From positions 1-64,000 of the forward strand of contig NZ_JBGCCH010000035.1 of NCBI RefSeq assembly GCF_041261205.1: a stretch of 64,000 nt of DNA, given 5' to 3'. Both the position numbers and the translations under genes were made by a program. Under the pieces are notes generated by a model. The model had not been told where the DNA came from. It was given only the letters and a program-made list of their open reading frames with translations, and ran no database searches. How positions within the stretch are numbered: the first letter of the stretch is position 1; every line of letters begins with the position of its first letter. Positions 40,698 to 48,645 of this stretch are shown one piece after another. This stretch comes from Catenulispora sp. MAP5-51. GTDB taxonomy: Bacteria; Actinomycetota; Actinomycetes; Streptomycetales; Catenulisporaceae.

Positions 40698-42011
40698 GTG
40701 CCTCCCACCGAACCGACCACCCGACCGACGACGCAGCAGACCGCGCAGGAGACCACGCAGGAGAACCTCCGAGCCCGCTGGGCGCAGGCGGGCAAGGACG
40801 CCCTCTTCCTCATCACCGGCGTGCCGCTGTGGGCGGCGGCGATGCTCGCGCTCCTGGTCTGGAGCCAGCCTGTCCTGTCGCTGCTGACCTCGGGCATCGA
40901 ACTGGACGTCGCCCGCTTCGCCGTCAGCGTGGTCGTGATCCTGGGCCTGCTGCCCGTGCTGGCCCCGAGCCTGACCGGGTGGCAGCGCCGGCGCTTCGCC
41001 GGGCGCGGCCTGGAGATCCTCGACGTCGAGACGCCGCCCCTGCGCGCGGGACTGCGCCGAGCGCTGCGCTCGGAGGCCCGGTGGCGCCAGACCGCCTATC
41101 ACGGGCTCGCCGGCCCCCTCATCGGCCTGGCCCTGGTGGCCCTGGCCGGCATCATCGGCATCAGCGGCCTGCTGGTGTTCCAGGTCCCGGCCCACATCCT
41201 CGGACTGGGCCACTACCACCGGGACTTCCACGACCAGAAGTTCTGGTCCCAGGTCATCGCCCTCACGGTGTCACTGGCCGCGGCCTGCTACGCACCGCGC
41301 ATCCTCAGTGCTCTCGCCCACGCCGACGAGACCGCCGCGCGGCGGCTGCTGGGCCCGAGCGAGACGATCGTTCTGGCCGAGCGCGTACAAACGCTGTCCG
41401 ACAGCCGCGCCGCCACGGTCGAGGCCGCCGACGCCGAACGCCGCCGCATCGAGCGGGACCTGCACGACGGTGCGCAGCAACGTCTGGCGTCCCTGGCCGT
41501 GCATCTGGGTATTGCCCGCAAGACGCTCAAGGACGCCACGCCCGAGGCCATGTCCGTCATCATCGACGCCCACGAGCAGGTCAAGGAAGCCATGGCGGAG
41601 ATCCGCAACCTGGTGCGCGGCCTGCACCCGCCGGTCCTGGACGACCGCGGCCTGGACGCCGCGCTGTCCGGCGTGGCCGCGCGCTCCGCGGTCCCGGTAC
41701 GGCTGACCGTCGGCTCCACCGGGCCGCTGAGCGCCTCGGTGGAGACCGTCGCCTACTTCGTGGTCTCCGAGGCGCTGGCCAACGTGGTCAAACACTCCCG
41801 GGCGAAACAAGCGGCGGTCGACGTGACCCGAAGGGACGGCCGGCTGTTGATCCAGGTGAGCGACGACGGAGTGGGAGGGGCGGACGCTCAAGGCGGCACC
41901 GGCCTGACCGGGCTGGCGCAGCGAGTCGCCTCGGTGGACGGACGCCTCCGGCTGACCTCACCGAGCGGCGGACCGACTATCCTGACCGCCGAGCTGCCCT
42001 GCGGGGCGTGA
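40698..42011 (+). CDS. Sensor histidine kinase, NarL-system type
   Basis: A 437-residue membrane kinase. Membrane segments lie about residues 33-55, 65-85, 140-165 and 185-205. The phosphoacceptor His is in RRRIERDLHDGAQQRL (HisKA_3 type), the N-box is in EALANVVKHS, and the ATP-binding glycines are in GVGGADAQGGTGLTGLAQRV. It pairs with the response regulator 43 bp downstream. The signal is unknown; it could respond to the cell envelope or to the product. The N-terminus is Thr/Gln-rich. Confidence 0.92.
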   Translation: MPPTEPTTRPTTQQTAQETTQENLRARWAQAGKDALFLITGVPLWAAAMLALLVWSQPVLSLLTSGIELDVARFAVSVVVILGLLPVLAPSLTGWQRRRFAGRGLEILDVETPPLRAGLRRALRSEARWRQTAYHGLAGPLIGLALVALAGIIGISGLLVFQVPAHILGLGHYHRDFHDQKFWSQVIALTVSLAAACYAPRILSALAHADETAARRLLGPSETIVLAERVQTLSDSRAATVEAADAERRRIERDLHDGAQQRLASLAVHLGIARKTLKDATPEAMSVIIDAHEQVKEAMAEIRNLVRGLHPPVLDDRGLDAALSGVAARSAVPVRLTVGSTGPLSASVETVAYFVVSEALANVVKHSRAKQAAVDVTRRDGRLLIQVSDDGVGGADAQGGTGLTGLAQRVASVDGRLRLTSPSGGPTILTAELPCGA

Positions 42012-42054
42012 ACCCGCTCGGCGGCCGGACAGAACGACTTTTCCAGGGAGAATC

Positions 42055-42696
42055 ATGCGCGTGGTGATCGCGGACGACTCGGTCCTCATCCGCGCCGGGG
42101 TGGTCCGGGTGCTGGAGCTGGCCGGCCACGACGTGGTCGCGGAGACCGGCGACGGCGTGACGCTGCTCGCGGCGGTCGAGCAACACCGGCCGGACGCGGT
42201 GGTGGCCGACGTCCGCATGCCCCCGACGTTCAAGGACGAGGGCATCGTCGCGGCGGTCCAGATCCGCGAACGCTTCCCGGCCACGGCGGTCCTGGTCCTG
42301 TCCCAGTTCGTCGAGGAACGGTACGCGACCGACCTGCTGGCCCGCGACACCACCCGGGTCGGCTACCTGCTCAAGGACCGGGTCGCCGACATCGACTCCT
42401 TCATCGAGGCCCTGGAGCGCGTCGCCGCCGGCGGCACCGCCCTGGACCCCGAGGTCGTGGCCCAACTCCTGATCCGCCGCCCCGCCGACCCGCTGGACCG
42501 CCTCACCCCGCGCGAGCGCGATGTGCTGGCGCTGATGGCCGAGGGCCGCGCCAACGCCGCGATCTCGGACGTCCTGTCGGTCAGCGAGAGCGCGGTGGGC
42601 AAGCACATCAACAACATCTTCACGAAGCTGGACCTGCAGCCCGACGACCTGGGTCACCGCCGGGTCCTGGCCGTGCTGCGGTACCTGTCGGCCTGA
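42055..42696 (+). CDS. NarL/LuxR-family response regulator
   Basis: A 213-residue two-component regulator. The receiver domain has the acidic pair in IADDSV, the phosphoacceptor Asp in VVADVRMPP and Lys in YLLKDRV. The C-terminal LuxR helix-turn-helix is LTPRERDVLALMAEGRANAAI onward. It is co-transcribed with the kinase. Located between two cluster regulators, it probably contributes to cluster control, although a general stress role is possible. Confidence 0.94.
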   Translation: MRVVIADDSVLIRAGVVRVLELAGHDVVAETGDGVTLLAAVEQHRPDAVVADVRMPPTFKDEGIVAAVQIRERFPATAVLVLSQFVEERYATDLLARDTTRVGYLLKDRVADIDSFIEALERVAAGGTALDPEVVAQLLIRRPADPLDRLTPRERDVLALMAEGRANAAISDVLSVSESAVGKHINNIFTKLDLQPDDLGHRRVLAVLRYLSA

Positions 42697-42714
42697 GCGG
42701 GCTCCGGCTGCGTT

Positions 42715-42743
42715 GTTCAACCGCTGTCGGTCGGCGCTTGAAC
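42715..42743. promoter_or_regulatory. StrR-type operator 5
   Basis: GTTCAAC (42715-42721), 15 bp, CTTGAAC (42737-42743), 109 bp upstream of the strR2 start. This placement suggests autoregulation or cross-regulation by strR1. Confidence 0.8.
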
Positions 42744-42852
42744 AACCATCAGCACACTGACACCACCCGTCACTCGTGAACACCCCCGTCCCTGCTGAAG
42801 ACTCGGGACGGTAGCAGGCACGCCATGTCCCGGCGTGCGACGGGAGGCTCAC

Positions 42853-43902
42853 ATGCGTTCGCTCGATGTTCCCGCGCCCAGACCCGCAGAACACGCCGAC
42901 GGGGAGGTCGCCCGGTCCGCCGGTGCGGTGTTCGGCGGCACCGCGCCCACCACGTCCACCACGTTCACCGCGTCCCCCGCGTCCTCCGGCCTCGGCGACG
43001 TGGTCCACATCCCGGTGGCCGCGCTCCTGCCCGGGGAGTCCCCCCGCCTCGACGGCCAGAACGACGCCCACGTGGCCCGGCTCGCCGAGATCGACGGACC
43101 CCTGCCGCCGATCCTCGTCGACCGGCGTTCGATGCGGGTCATCGACGGCACGCACCGGCTCATGGCCGCCGCGCTGCGCGGGTGGGAGACCATCGCCGTC
43201 CGCTTCTACGACGGGGACACCGAGGACGCCTTCCTGCACGCGGTCGAGGCCAACGTGCGGCACGGGTTCCCGCTCTCTCAGGCCGACCGGCGGGCCGCCG
43301 CGGCCCGGATCATCACGACCCACCCGCACCTGTCGGACCGGGCCATCGCCCAGGTCGCGGGCCTGGGGGCGAAGACGGTGGCCGCCGTCCGGCGGCAGTC
43401 CGGCGACGGGAGCGCGCAGGTGGAGGCGCGCGTCGGACGGGACGGACGGGTCCGGCCGCTCAACGCCGAGGAGGGCCGGCTCAAGGCGGCCGAGGTACTG
43501 ACCGAGAACCCTGACATGCCGCTGCGGGAGGTGGCGCGGGTCGCCGGCGTCTCCCCGGCGACGGCCGGAGACGTCCGCAAGCGGCTGGAGCGCGGCGACC
43601 TGCCCGCGCCGCAGCGGGCCACCCGGAACACCGGCGGGCCGCGCGTGCCGCCGGTGGCACCGGCCGCGGTCCTGGGCAAGCTGATGCGGGATCCCTCGCT
43701 GCGCCACAAGCAGGAGGGGCGGCGGCTCCTGCGCCTGGTGCACGACTGCGCGCTGAGCGGCGGGGACTGGAACGACATGCTGACGTCCGTGCCCGCGCAT
43801 TGCACGGCGCTCGTACGGCAGCTCGCGCTTCAGTACGCGCAGGACTGGACGCGCTTTGCCCAGGAGCTGGACGACCGGGTCAAAGCCGAGGCGGGAGCAT
43901 AA
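42853..43902 (+). CDS. StrR-like cluster-situated activator 2
   Basis: A 349-residue paralogue of strR1. It has LAEIDGPLPPILVDRRSMRV, IDGTHRLMAAALRG, FYDGDTEDAF, NVRHGFPLS, the helix-turn-helix SDRAIAQVAGLGAKTVAAVR and a second one REVARVAGVSPATAGDVRKR. The chosen ATG follows a GGGAGG RBS at normal spacing; a GTG 18 bp upstream is also open. A StrR-type palindrome lies in its promoter region. Two StrR-type regulators in one cluster suggest a hierarchy or two inputs. Confidence 0.92.
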   Translation: MRSLDVPAPRPAEHADGEVARSAGAVFGGTAPTTSTTFTASPASSGLGDVVHIPVAALLPGESPRLDGQNDAHVARLAEIDGPLPPILVDRRSMRVIDGTHRLMAAALRGWETIAVRFYDGDTEDAFLHAVEANVRHGFPLSQADRRAAAARIITTHPHLSDRAIAQVAGLGAKTVAAVRRQSGDGSAQVEARVGRDGRVRPLNAEEGRLKAAEVLTENPDMPLREVARVAGVSPATAGDVRKRLERGDLPAPQRATRNTGGPRVPPVAPAAVLGKLMRDPSLRHKQEGRRLLRLVHDCALSGGDWNDMLTSVPAHCTALVRQLALQYAQDWTRFAQELDDRVKAEAGA

Positions 43903-44075
43903 CGAGCAGAGGACTGACCCCCCGGACGTTCCCGCCCCCGAACCAGGGCCGCACCAGCCCATACTGAGGCGGCCCTCCGGCGCCCCGGCTCCCCCCGGCC
44001 GGGGCGCACCCCTTTCCCCGCCGGCCCGGACCGCCCCGGACCGACCCGCACCAACCCGCTCCGGCCCGCACAGCA

Positions 44076-44107
44076 AGGCCGCCGCCGGATTACTCCGACG
44101 GCGGCCT
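44076..44107. terminator. Hairpin between strR2 and regulator B
   Basis: A 14-bp stem (44076-44089 with 44094-44107, one mismatch) and a TTAC loop lie between convergent strR2 and regulator B. The preceding DNA (about 44020-44070) is a degenerate CCGACCCG-type repeat without a gene. Confidence 0.75.
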
Positions 44108-44171
44108 GGGCGCCTGGTCACGGTGGCGGCTGAGGAGATCGTGCGCTCGCGGACACCGAAGCGCACCCGCC

Positions 44172-45200
44172 TCACACCTGAGCGAGCACCGCCTCCTCCT
44201 CAGCCACCCGCTCCAGCCCCAGCCAGCCGAGCTCGGCGGCCCGCACCCCCATCTGGAACCTGCTCCGCGTCCCCAGCCGCGCCATCAGATCCGAGGCGAG
44301 CCGGCCGACCGTGCGGGTGGAGACCGCCATCCGCCGCGCGATGTACTCGTCGGTGTCGCCGTGGGCCAGCATCCGCAGCAGTTCTCCCTCCTGCGGCGTG
44401 AGCCCCTGGTCGTCCCGGCGCGAAGACAGGCCCAGCGGGCTGGCCGAGCGCCAGATCTGGTCGAACAGCGCGCACATCGCGGACACCGGGCCGTGCCCGG
44501 TGAGCACCGCGGCGCCCGCGGAGCTCTCCCCGGGGCTGATCGGGATCATCGCGGTGGCCCGGTCGACGATGATCATCCGCAGCGGCAGGGTCGGCGCGGT
44601 GCGCACCTCGCCGCCCAGGTTCCGCAGCCACGTGGCGTAGGCGGTGCTCGGGGCGTTGTTGCGGACACTGTCCAGATAGACCGTCCGCATGGTCACGCCC
44701 CGATCGAGCAGCTGCTGGTCGAGCGGACGGCTGGCCTCGAGGGTGTCGGCGTTCTGGACGCCGCCGGGAGCCAGCGACAGCACCTCGGACCGGGTCCGGT
44801 GGGTGAGCGCCTCCAGCCGGGTGCGGACGGCGTCCAGGCCGACGATCTCCTCGATCGTGTTGTGCTCGCCGAGCGGCCGGGACTCGGCGTACTCGGCGAC
44901 CAGCAGGGCCAGCGAGGCCCGGCCCTGGTCGAGCTGGTGCTGCCGGTCGACCAGGTCCGCCTGCTTGCGGGCCAGCAGCGCCTCCAGCCCGACGTCCGGC
45001 GCCACAGGGCGCATCGCGAGCGGGTTCTCCCGCGAGGCCCGCAGCAGGGCCAGGCGCGACAGTTCGTCCAGGGCGGCACGGACCTCGTCCCGGCTGCGCC
45101 CCAGGCTCTGGGTGAGTTCGTCCATACCGTGCGCGGGGTCGCGCAGCAGATGCAGATAGAGGGTCTCAGCTGCTGCTGAAACACCGAAGGCTTCGAGCAC
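44172..45200 (-). CDS. TrmB/LuxR-type transcriptional regulator B
   Basis: A 342-residue protein from a GTG. The N-terminal winged helix (about 1-65), the central helical and sensor-like region with the EEIVGLDAVRTRLEAL segment (matching EQIAGLDAVQARMEEI in regulator A), and the C-terminal LuxR helix-turn-helix (LTPQEGELLRMLAHGDTDEY onward) are collinear with regulator A. It lies divergent from a ~107-residue protein and a secreted peptide, mirroring the arrangement around regulator A. Confidence 0.88.
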   Translation of the reverse strand: MLEAFGVSAAAETLYLHLLRDPAHGMDELTQSLGRSRDEVRAALDELSRLALLRASRENPLAMRPVAPDVGLEALLARKQADLVDRQHQLDQGRASLALLVAEYAESRPLGEHNTIEEIVGLDAVRTRLEALTHRTRSEVLSLAPGGVQNADTLEASRPLDQQLLDRGVTMRTVYLDSVRNNAPSTAYATWLRNLGGEVRTAPTLPLRMIIVDRATAMIPISPGESSAGAAVLTGHGPVSAMCALFDQIWRSASPLGLSSRRDDQGLTPQEGELLRMLAHGDTDEYIARRMAVSTRTVGRLASDLMARLGTRSRFQMGVRAAELGWLGLERVAEEEAVLAQV

Positions 45201-45306
45201 GACCGCCTCCCGTCAGCGAAGATCGGCCTCAGTATGAGATGTCTGATTTCCGAAAGGCAAGATTCGGCCAGTCCCGGCACCTGTCCGAGCACGGGGCCCG
45301 CCACCG

Positions 45307-45630
45307 ATGCTGAACAGCATGTACGCGATCATCACCCGGCTCGGCAGCGACGGCTCGACCGCCCCCGCGCCCGCGCCGGCGTCCGGCTTCCGGCAGGCGG
45401 TCCTCGAGGCCTCGCTGCCGCATGACGGCCTGGAGCATGTGTACGCCGACCAGGGCGGCGCGGCGGACGCCGGGCTGGTCCTGTGGATCTCCGCGGCCGA
45501 CGCCCGGCGCGCCGAGAAGGCGGCCCGCGGTCTGCTGGCCCGCATCGACGGCCTGACGCTCGGCGGCTACACCCTCGAGGGCTGCCATGTCGAGCTGTTC
45601 GGCGCGGCCTCCCCTGATTCAGGCTCCTGA
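45307..45630 (+). CDS. ~107-residue protein of duplicated regulatory cassette (copy 2)
   Basis: A small soluble protein; the start may be 45307 or the ATG at 45319 (MYAIITRLGS). Strand-like segments YAIITRL, AGLVLWI and GCHVELF and the LEH segment parallel the 112-residue protein at 38036-38374. A Pro-Ala repeat (APAPAPAS) lies near residue 20. It is divergent from regulator B and upstream of a secreted peptide. Function unknown. Confidence 0.68.
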   Translation: MLNSMYAIITRLGSDGSTAPAPAPASGFRQAVLEASLPHDGLEHVYADQGGAADAGLVLWISAADARRAEKAARGLLARIDGLTLGGYTLEGCHVELFGAASPDSGS

Positions 45631-45759
45631 GACTCCGGCTGTCTTGTCTTGGACAAGCAGCTACCAGACAGCTTCCAGCTCTTCAACAGCCCCGGTTCAT
45701 CAGCCATCGTCGAAGTGTCAGCAGACGAGCAGAAACACCGAAGAGCGAAGGAAGAAACC

Positions 45760-45909
45760 ATGCGCCGCGGCATCCTCACCCTCACCGCCCTCGTCCTGTC
45801 CGCCCTGGCGGCGTTCACCGCCGCCGAGACGGCCCGCGCCGTCCCGAGCGCCTCGGTCGCCGACACCGTGTGCACGAACACGATGGGCTGGCAGGTCACC
45901 TGCCAGTAG
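45760..45909 (+). CDS. Small secreted peptide, 49 residues (cassette copy 2)
   Basis: Start after an AAGGAAG RBS. MRRGILTLTALVLSALAAF is a signal peptide, with cleavage likely after ARA (about residue 27). The mature part is about 22 residues ending DTVCTNTMGWQVTCQ, with two Cys and one Trp. It resembles the 59-residue peptide in size, export and a Cys/Trp-containing tail. A peptide signal read by regulator B is a possible role. Confidence 0.7.
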   Translation: MRRGILTLTALVLSALAAFTAAETARAVPSASVADTVCTNTMGWQVTCQ

Positions 45910-45990
45910 CCCGAGCGCAGAACCGCACCGCCCGAACGCCGTCGCCCAAACCCCACCGCCCCCACCCCCGCAGCGACCGATGGAGACGCC

Positions 45991-46077
45991 ATGACCGCTA
46001 ACGACGCGAACGACGCGAGCACCCCGGCGCGCGGCGCCGACCGCCCGCCGACCGCGAACCGGCGGGCCGCACGATGA
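45991..46077 (+). CDS. Possible 28-codon leader ORF coupled to hmO-hpgT
   Basis: An ATG with a good RBS (GGAG, 5-6 bp away) opens a 28-residue frame (MTANDANDASTPARG...) whose TGA overlaps the ATG of the HmO-HpgT gene (ATGA). The main gene has no RBS of its own, so translation may be coupled through this leader. It could also be chance. Confidence 0.35.
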   Translation: MTANDANDASTPARGADRPPTANRRAAR

Positions 46078-48590
46078 TCCTCGACGACCGCACGGACCCG
46101 CCGACCGGCGCCCTCACCCTGGCCGGCGTCCGCCGCGACGCCCGCCGCCGCATGACCGCCGCGACCTGGGACTTCGTGGCCGGCGGCGCGGGAGACGAGC
46201 GGACCCTGGCGGAGAACACCGCGGCGTTCGACCGGTTGCGGCTGCGCCCGCGTTTCCTCACCGGCGCCGGGCTCCCGTCCACCCGGACCCGGATCCTGGG
46301 CCGGACCTGGGACGCGCCGATCGGCGTGGCGCCCCTGGCCTACCAGACGCTGATCCACCCCGACGGCGAGGTGGCGACCGCGCGCGCCGCGGCGACCTCG
46401 GGCCTGGGCATGGTGGTGAGCGCGTTCGCCGGGCGGCTGTTGGAGACGATCAGCGCGCAGGCCGGTCTGCCGCTGTGGCTCCAGCTCTACTGCTTCCGCG
46501 ACCGGGACGCCACCAGAGCCCTGATCGAGCGCGCGGAGCGTGCCGGGGTCGAGGCGCTGGTCCTGACCGTCGACACTCCGCGCCCGGGGCGCAGGATCCG
46601 GGACATCCGCAACGGTTTCCGGTTGCCGGCGGAGGTCTGCGCGGTCAACTTCCGGCCCGCGGATCCGCTGCGGTCCGCGGAGTTCGAGCCGTCCGACTTC
46701 GAGCCGGCGGCCGGGTGGGACTACGTCGAGTGGCTGCGCACCGTCAGCCCGCTTCCGGTGCTGCTCAAGGGAATCCTGAGCGCCGCCGACGCCCGGATCG
46801 CGGTCGAGGCCGGCGTCGAGGGCCTGATCGTGTCCAACCACGGCGGGCGGCAGTTCGACGGGGCCCCGGCCACGCTGGACGCGCTGCCGGAGGTCGCGGC
46901 GGCTGTCCACGGCCGGGTGCCGATCCTGCTCGACGGCGGGGTCCGCCGCGGTTCCGACGTGCTGGCGGCGCTCGCCCTGGGCGCGAGCGCGGTCCTTCTC
47001 GGACGTCCCGTCCTGCACGGTCTGGCCGCCGCCGGACAGCAGGGCGTGGAGCGGGTGTTCGACATCGTCGCGGGCGAACTCGCCGAGGCGATGGCGCTGA
47101 CCGGGACGGCGTCGGCCGACGCGGTGGATCCGGACCTGGTGATCGCCGGGCCCACGGCCGGGACCTCGAATCCGCCGGCGAATCCGCCGGCGAATCCGCC
47201 GGCGGCCGTCCCCCGGCCGGCCCGGGCCCCTCGGCCCGCGTCCACGTCGGATCTGTCCACATCAGATCTGCCCACGTCGGATCTGACCAAGAGCGAGCTG
47301 CACCGCAGCCTGTCGGATCCGGTCCTGGACACGATGACCTTCCTCAACGAGGTCACCCACCGCTACCCGGAGGCGATCTCCTTCGCGCCGGGCCGTCCCT
47401 ACGACGGGTTCTTCGACACCGAGCAGATCTTCGACCACATCCGCCGCTACATCCGGCATCTGGAAGAGCAGGGGTACACGCCCGACCGCGTCAAGGACGC
47501 GCTCTTCCAGTACGGCCCGACGGCCGGGCGGATCCGCGAGCTGATCGCCGACTCGCTGCGCCTGGACGAGGGGATCGACGTGCCGCCGGAGTCGGTCGTC
47601 GTCACCGTCGGCTGCCAGGAGGCGATGCTCCTGGTGCTGCGGGCGCTCATCTCAGGGCCCGATGACGTGGTGCTGGTCTCCAGCCCCTGCTACGTGGGCG
47701 TCACCGGCGCGGCGCGATTGCTCGACGCCGAGGTGGTCGCGGTCCCGGAACGCCCGGACGGCTTCCACTGCGACGACTTCGAGGCCGCCGTGCGCGCCGA
47801 GCGTGCCCGCGGCCGGCAGCCCCGCGCGCTGTATGTGATCCCCGACCACTCCAACCCGCTCGGGACCACGATGCCGCCGGCCACCCGCCGCCGGCTCCTG
47901 GACCTGGCCGCGCGGCTGGGCGTGCTCGTCATCGAGGACAGCCCCTACCGGCTGGTCAGCCCCGGTCCGCAGCTGCCGACGCTCAAGAGCCTGGACCGGC
48001 GGCGCGGGGTCGTGCACCTCGGCTCGTTCTCCAAGTCGTTGTTCCCCGGCGCCCGCGTGGGCTTCGCGGTGGCCGACCAGACGGTGGCGGACGAGGCCGC
48101 CGGGACGACCGGGCTGCTCGCCGATGAGCTGGTCAAGCTCAAGAGCATGGTCACGGTCAACACCTCCGCGCTCAGCCAGGCCGTGGTCGCCGGGATGCTG
48201 CTGTCCGGCGGAGGCGGCGCGGCCGACCTCAACAAGGACACGGCCGAGTACTACGGCCAGGCGATGCGAACCACCCTGCGCGAACTCGACCGCGCCTTCC
48301 CCGCGGAGCACCGCGAGGCGCTCGGCGTCCGGTGGAACCAGCCCGAAGGCGGCTTCTTCCTCGCCGTGTCCGTCCCGTTCCGCGCGGACAACGCCGCCCT
48401 GGCCCGTTCGGCACAGGACTTCGGCGTCATCTGGACGCCGATGTCCTACTTCCATCCGGACGGCGGCGGCACCCATGAACTTCGCCTGTCGGTCAGCTAT
48501 CTGACCGAGGCGGAAATCGCCGAGGGCGTCGCGCGGTTCGCCGCGTTCGTCGCCGCGGCCGCTCTACCACTGCAGAACCGCCACTCCTGA
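46074..48590 (+). CDS. Fused hydroxymandelate oxidase (HmO) and phenylglycine aminotransferase (HpgT)
   Basis: An 838-residue two-domain enzyme. Residues about 12-360 are an FMN-dependent alpha-hydroxyacid oxidase: PIGVAPLAYQ, QLYCFRD, LKGILSAADA, the catalytic SNHGGRQFDG and LLDGGVRRGSDV. Residues about 410-838 are a fold-type I PLP aminotransferase with PDHSNPLGTT, ED(S)PYR and the PLP lysine in GSFSKSLFPGARVGF. HmO turns 4-hydroxymandelate into the glyoxylate; HpgT turns arylglyoxylates into Hpg or Dpg. The linker has (Asn-Pro-Pro-Ala)x3 and three TSDL repeats. No hydroxymandelate synthase is in the window, so Hpg synthesis would need a gene outside it; Dpg needs only the HpgT half plus dpgA-D downstream. 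Confidence 0.92.
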   Translation: MILDDRTDPPTGALTLAGVRRDARRRMTAATWDFVAGGAGDERTLAENTAAFDRLRLRPRFLTGAGLPSTRTRILGRTWDAPIGVAPLAYQTLIHPDGEVATARAAATSGLGMVVSAFAGRLLETISAQAGLPLWLQLYCFRDRDATRALIERAERAGVEALVLTVDTPRPGRRIRDIRNGFRLPAEVCAVNFRPADPLRSAEFEPSDFEPAAGWDYVEWLRTVSPLPVLLKGILSAADARIAVEAGVEGLIVSNHGGRQFDGAPATLDALPEVAAAVHGRVPILLDGGVRRGSDVLAALALGASAVLLGRPVLHGLAAAGQQGVERVFDIVAGELAEAMALTGTASADAVDPDLVIAGPTAGTSNPPANPPANPPAAVPRPARAPRPASTSDLSTSDLPTSDLTKSELHRSLSDPVLDTMTFLNEVTHRYPEAISFAPGRPYDGFFDTEQIFDHIRRYIRHLEEQGYTPDRVKDALFQYGPTAGRIRELIADSLRLDEGIDVPPESVVVTVGCQEAMLLVLRALISGPDDVVLVSSPCYVGVTGAARLLDAEVVAVPERPDGFHCDDFEAAVRAERARGRQPRALYVIPDHSNPLGTTMPPATRRRLLDLAARLGVLVIEDSPYRLVSPGPQLPTLKSLDRRRGVVHLGSFSKSLFPGARVGFAVADQTVADEAAGTTGLLADELVKLKSMVTVNTSALSQAVVAGMLLSGGGGAADLNKDTAEYYGQAMRTTLRELDRAFPAEHREALGVRWNQPEGGFFLAVSVPFRADNAALARSAQDFGVIWTPMSYFHPDGGGTHELRLSVSYLTEAEIAEGVARFAAFVAAAALPLQNRHS
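47169..47285. repeat. Two tandem repeats in the HmO-HpgT linker
   Basis: AATCCGCCGGCG occurs three times (47169-47204) and a 15-bp unit like TCCACGTCGGATCTG three times (47241-47285). Both keep frame and lie exactly in the linker between the two enzyme domains. Confidence 0.9.
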
Positions 48591-48645
48591 GAAGGGAAAG
48601 CACGATGACCAGTTACGCACCGGCGGTGCGGAGCAAGCCCCGCAT

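Noticed and set aside
40698-42696. The two-component pair as a VanRS-type glycopeptide resistance system.
   Set aside because: The kinase has a NarL-type HisKA_3 phosphoacceptor and the regulator a LuxR helix-turn-helix, unlike the OmpR-type VanRS; no vanHAX genes are present.
45681-45715. A seventh StrR-like site, CTTCAAC and GTCGAAG, upstream of the second secreted peptide.
   Set aside because: The spacing is 21 bp instead of 15-16 and both half-sites are degenerate, so it does not fit the other six.
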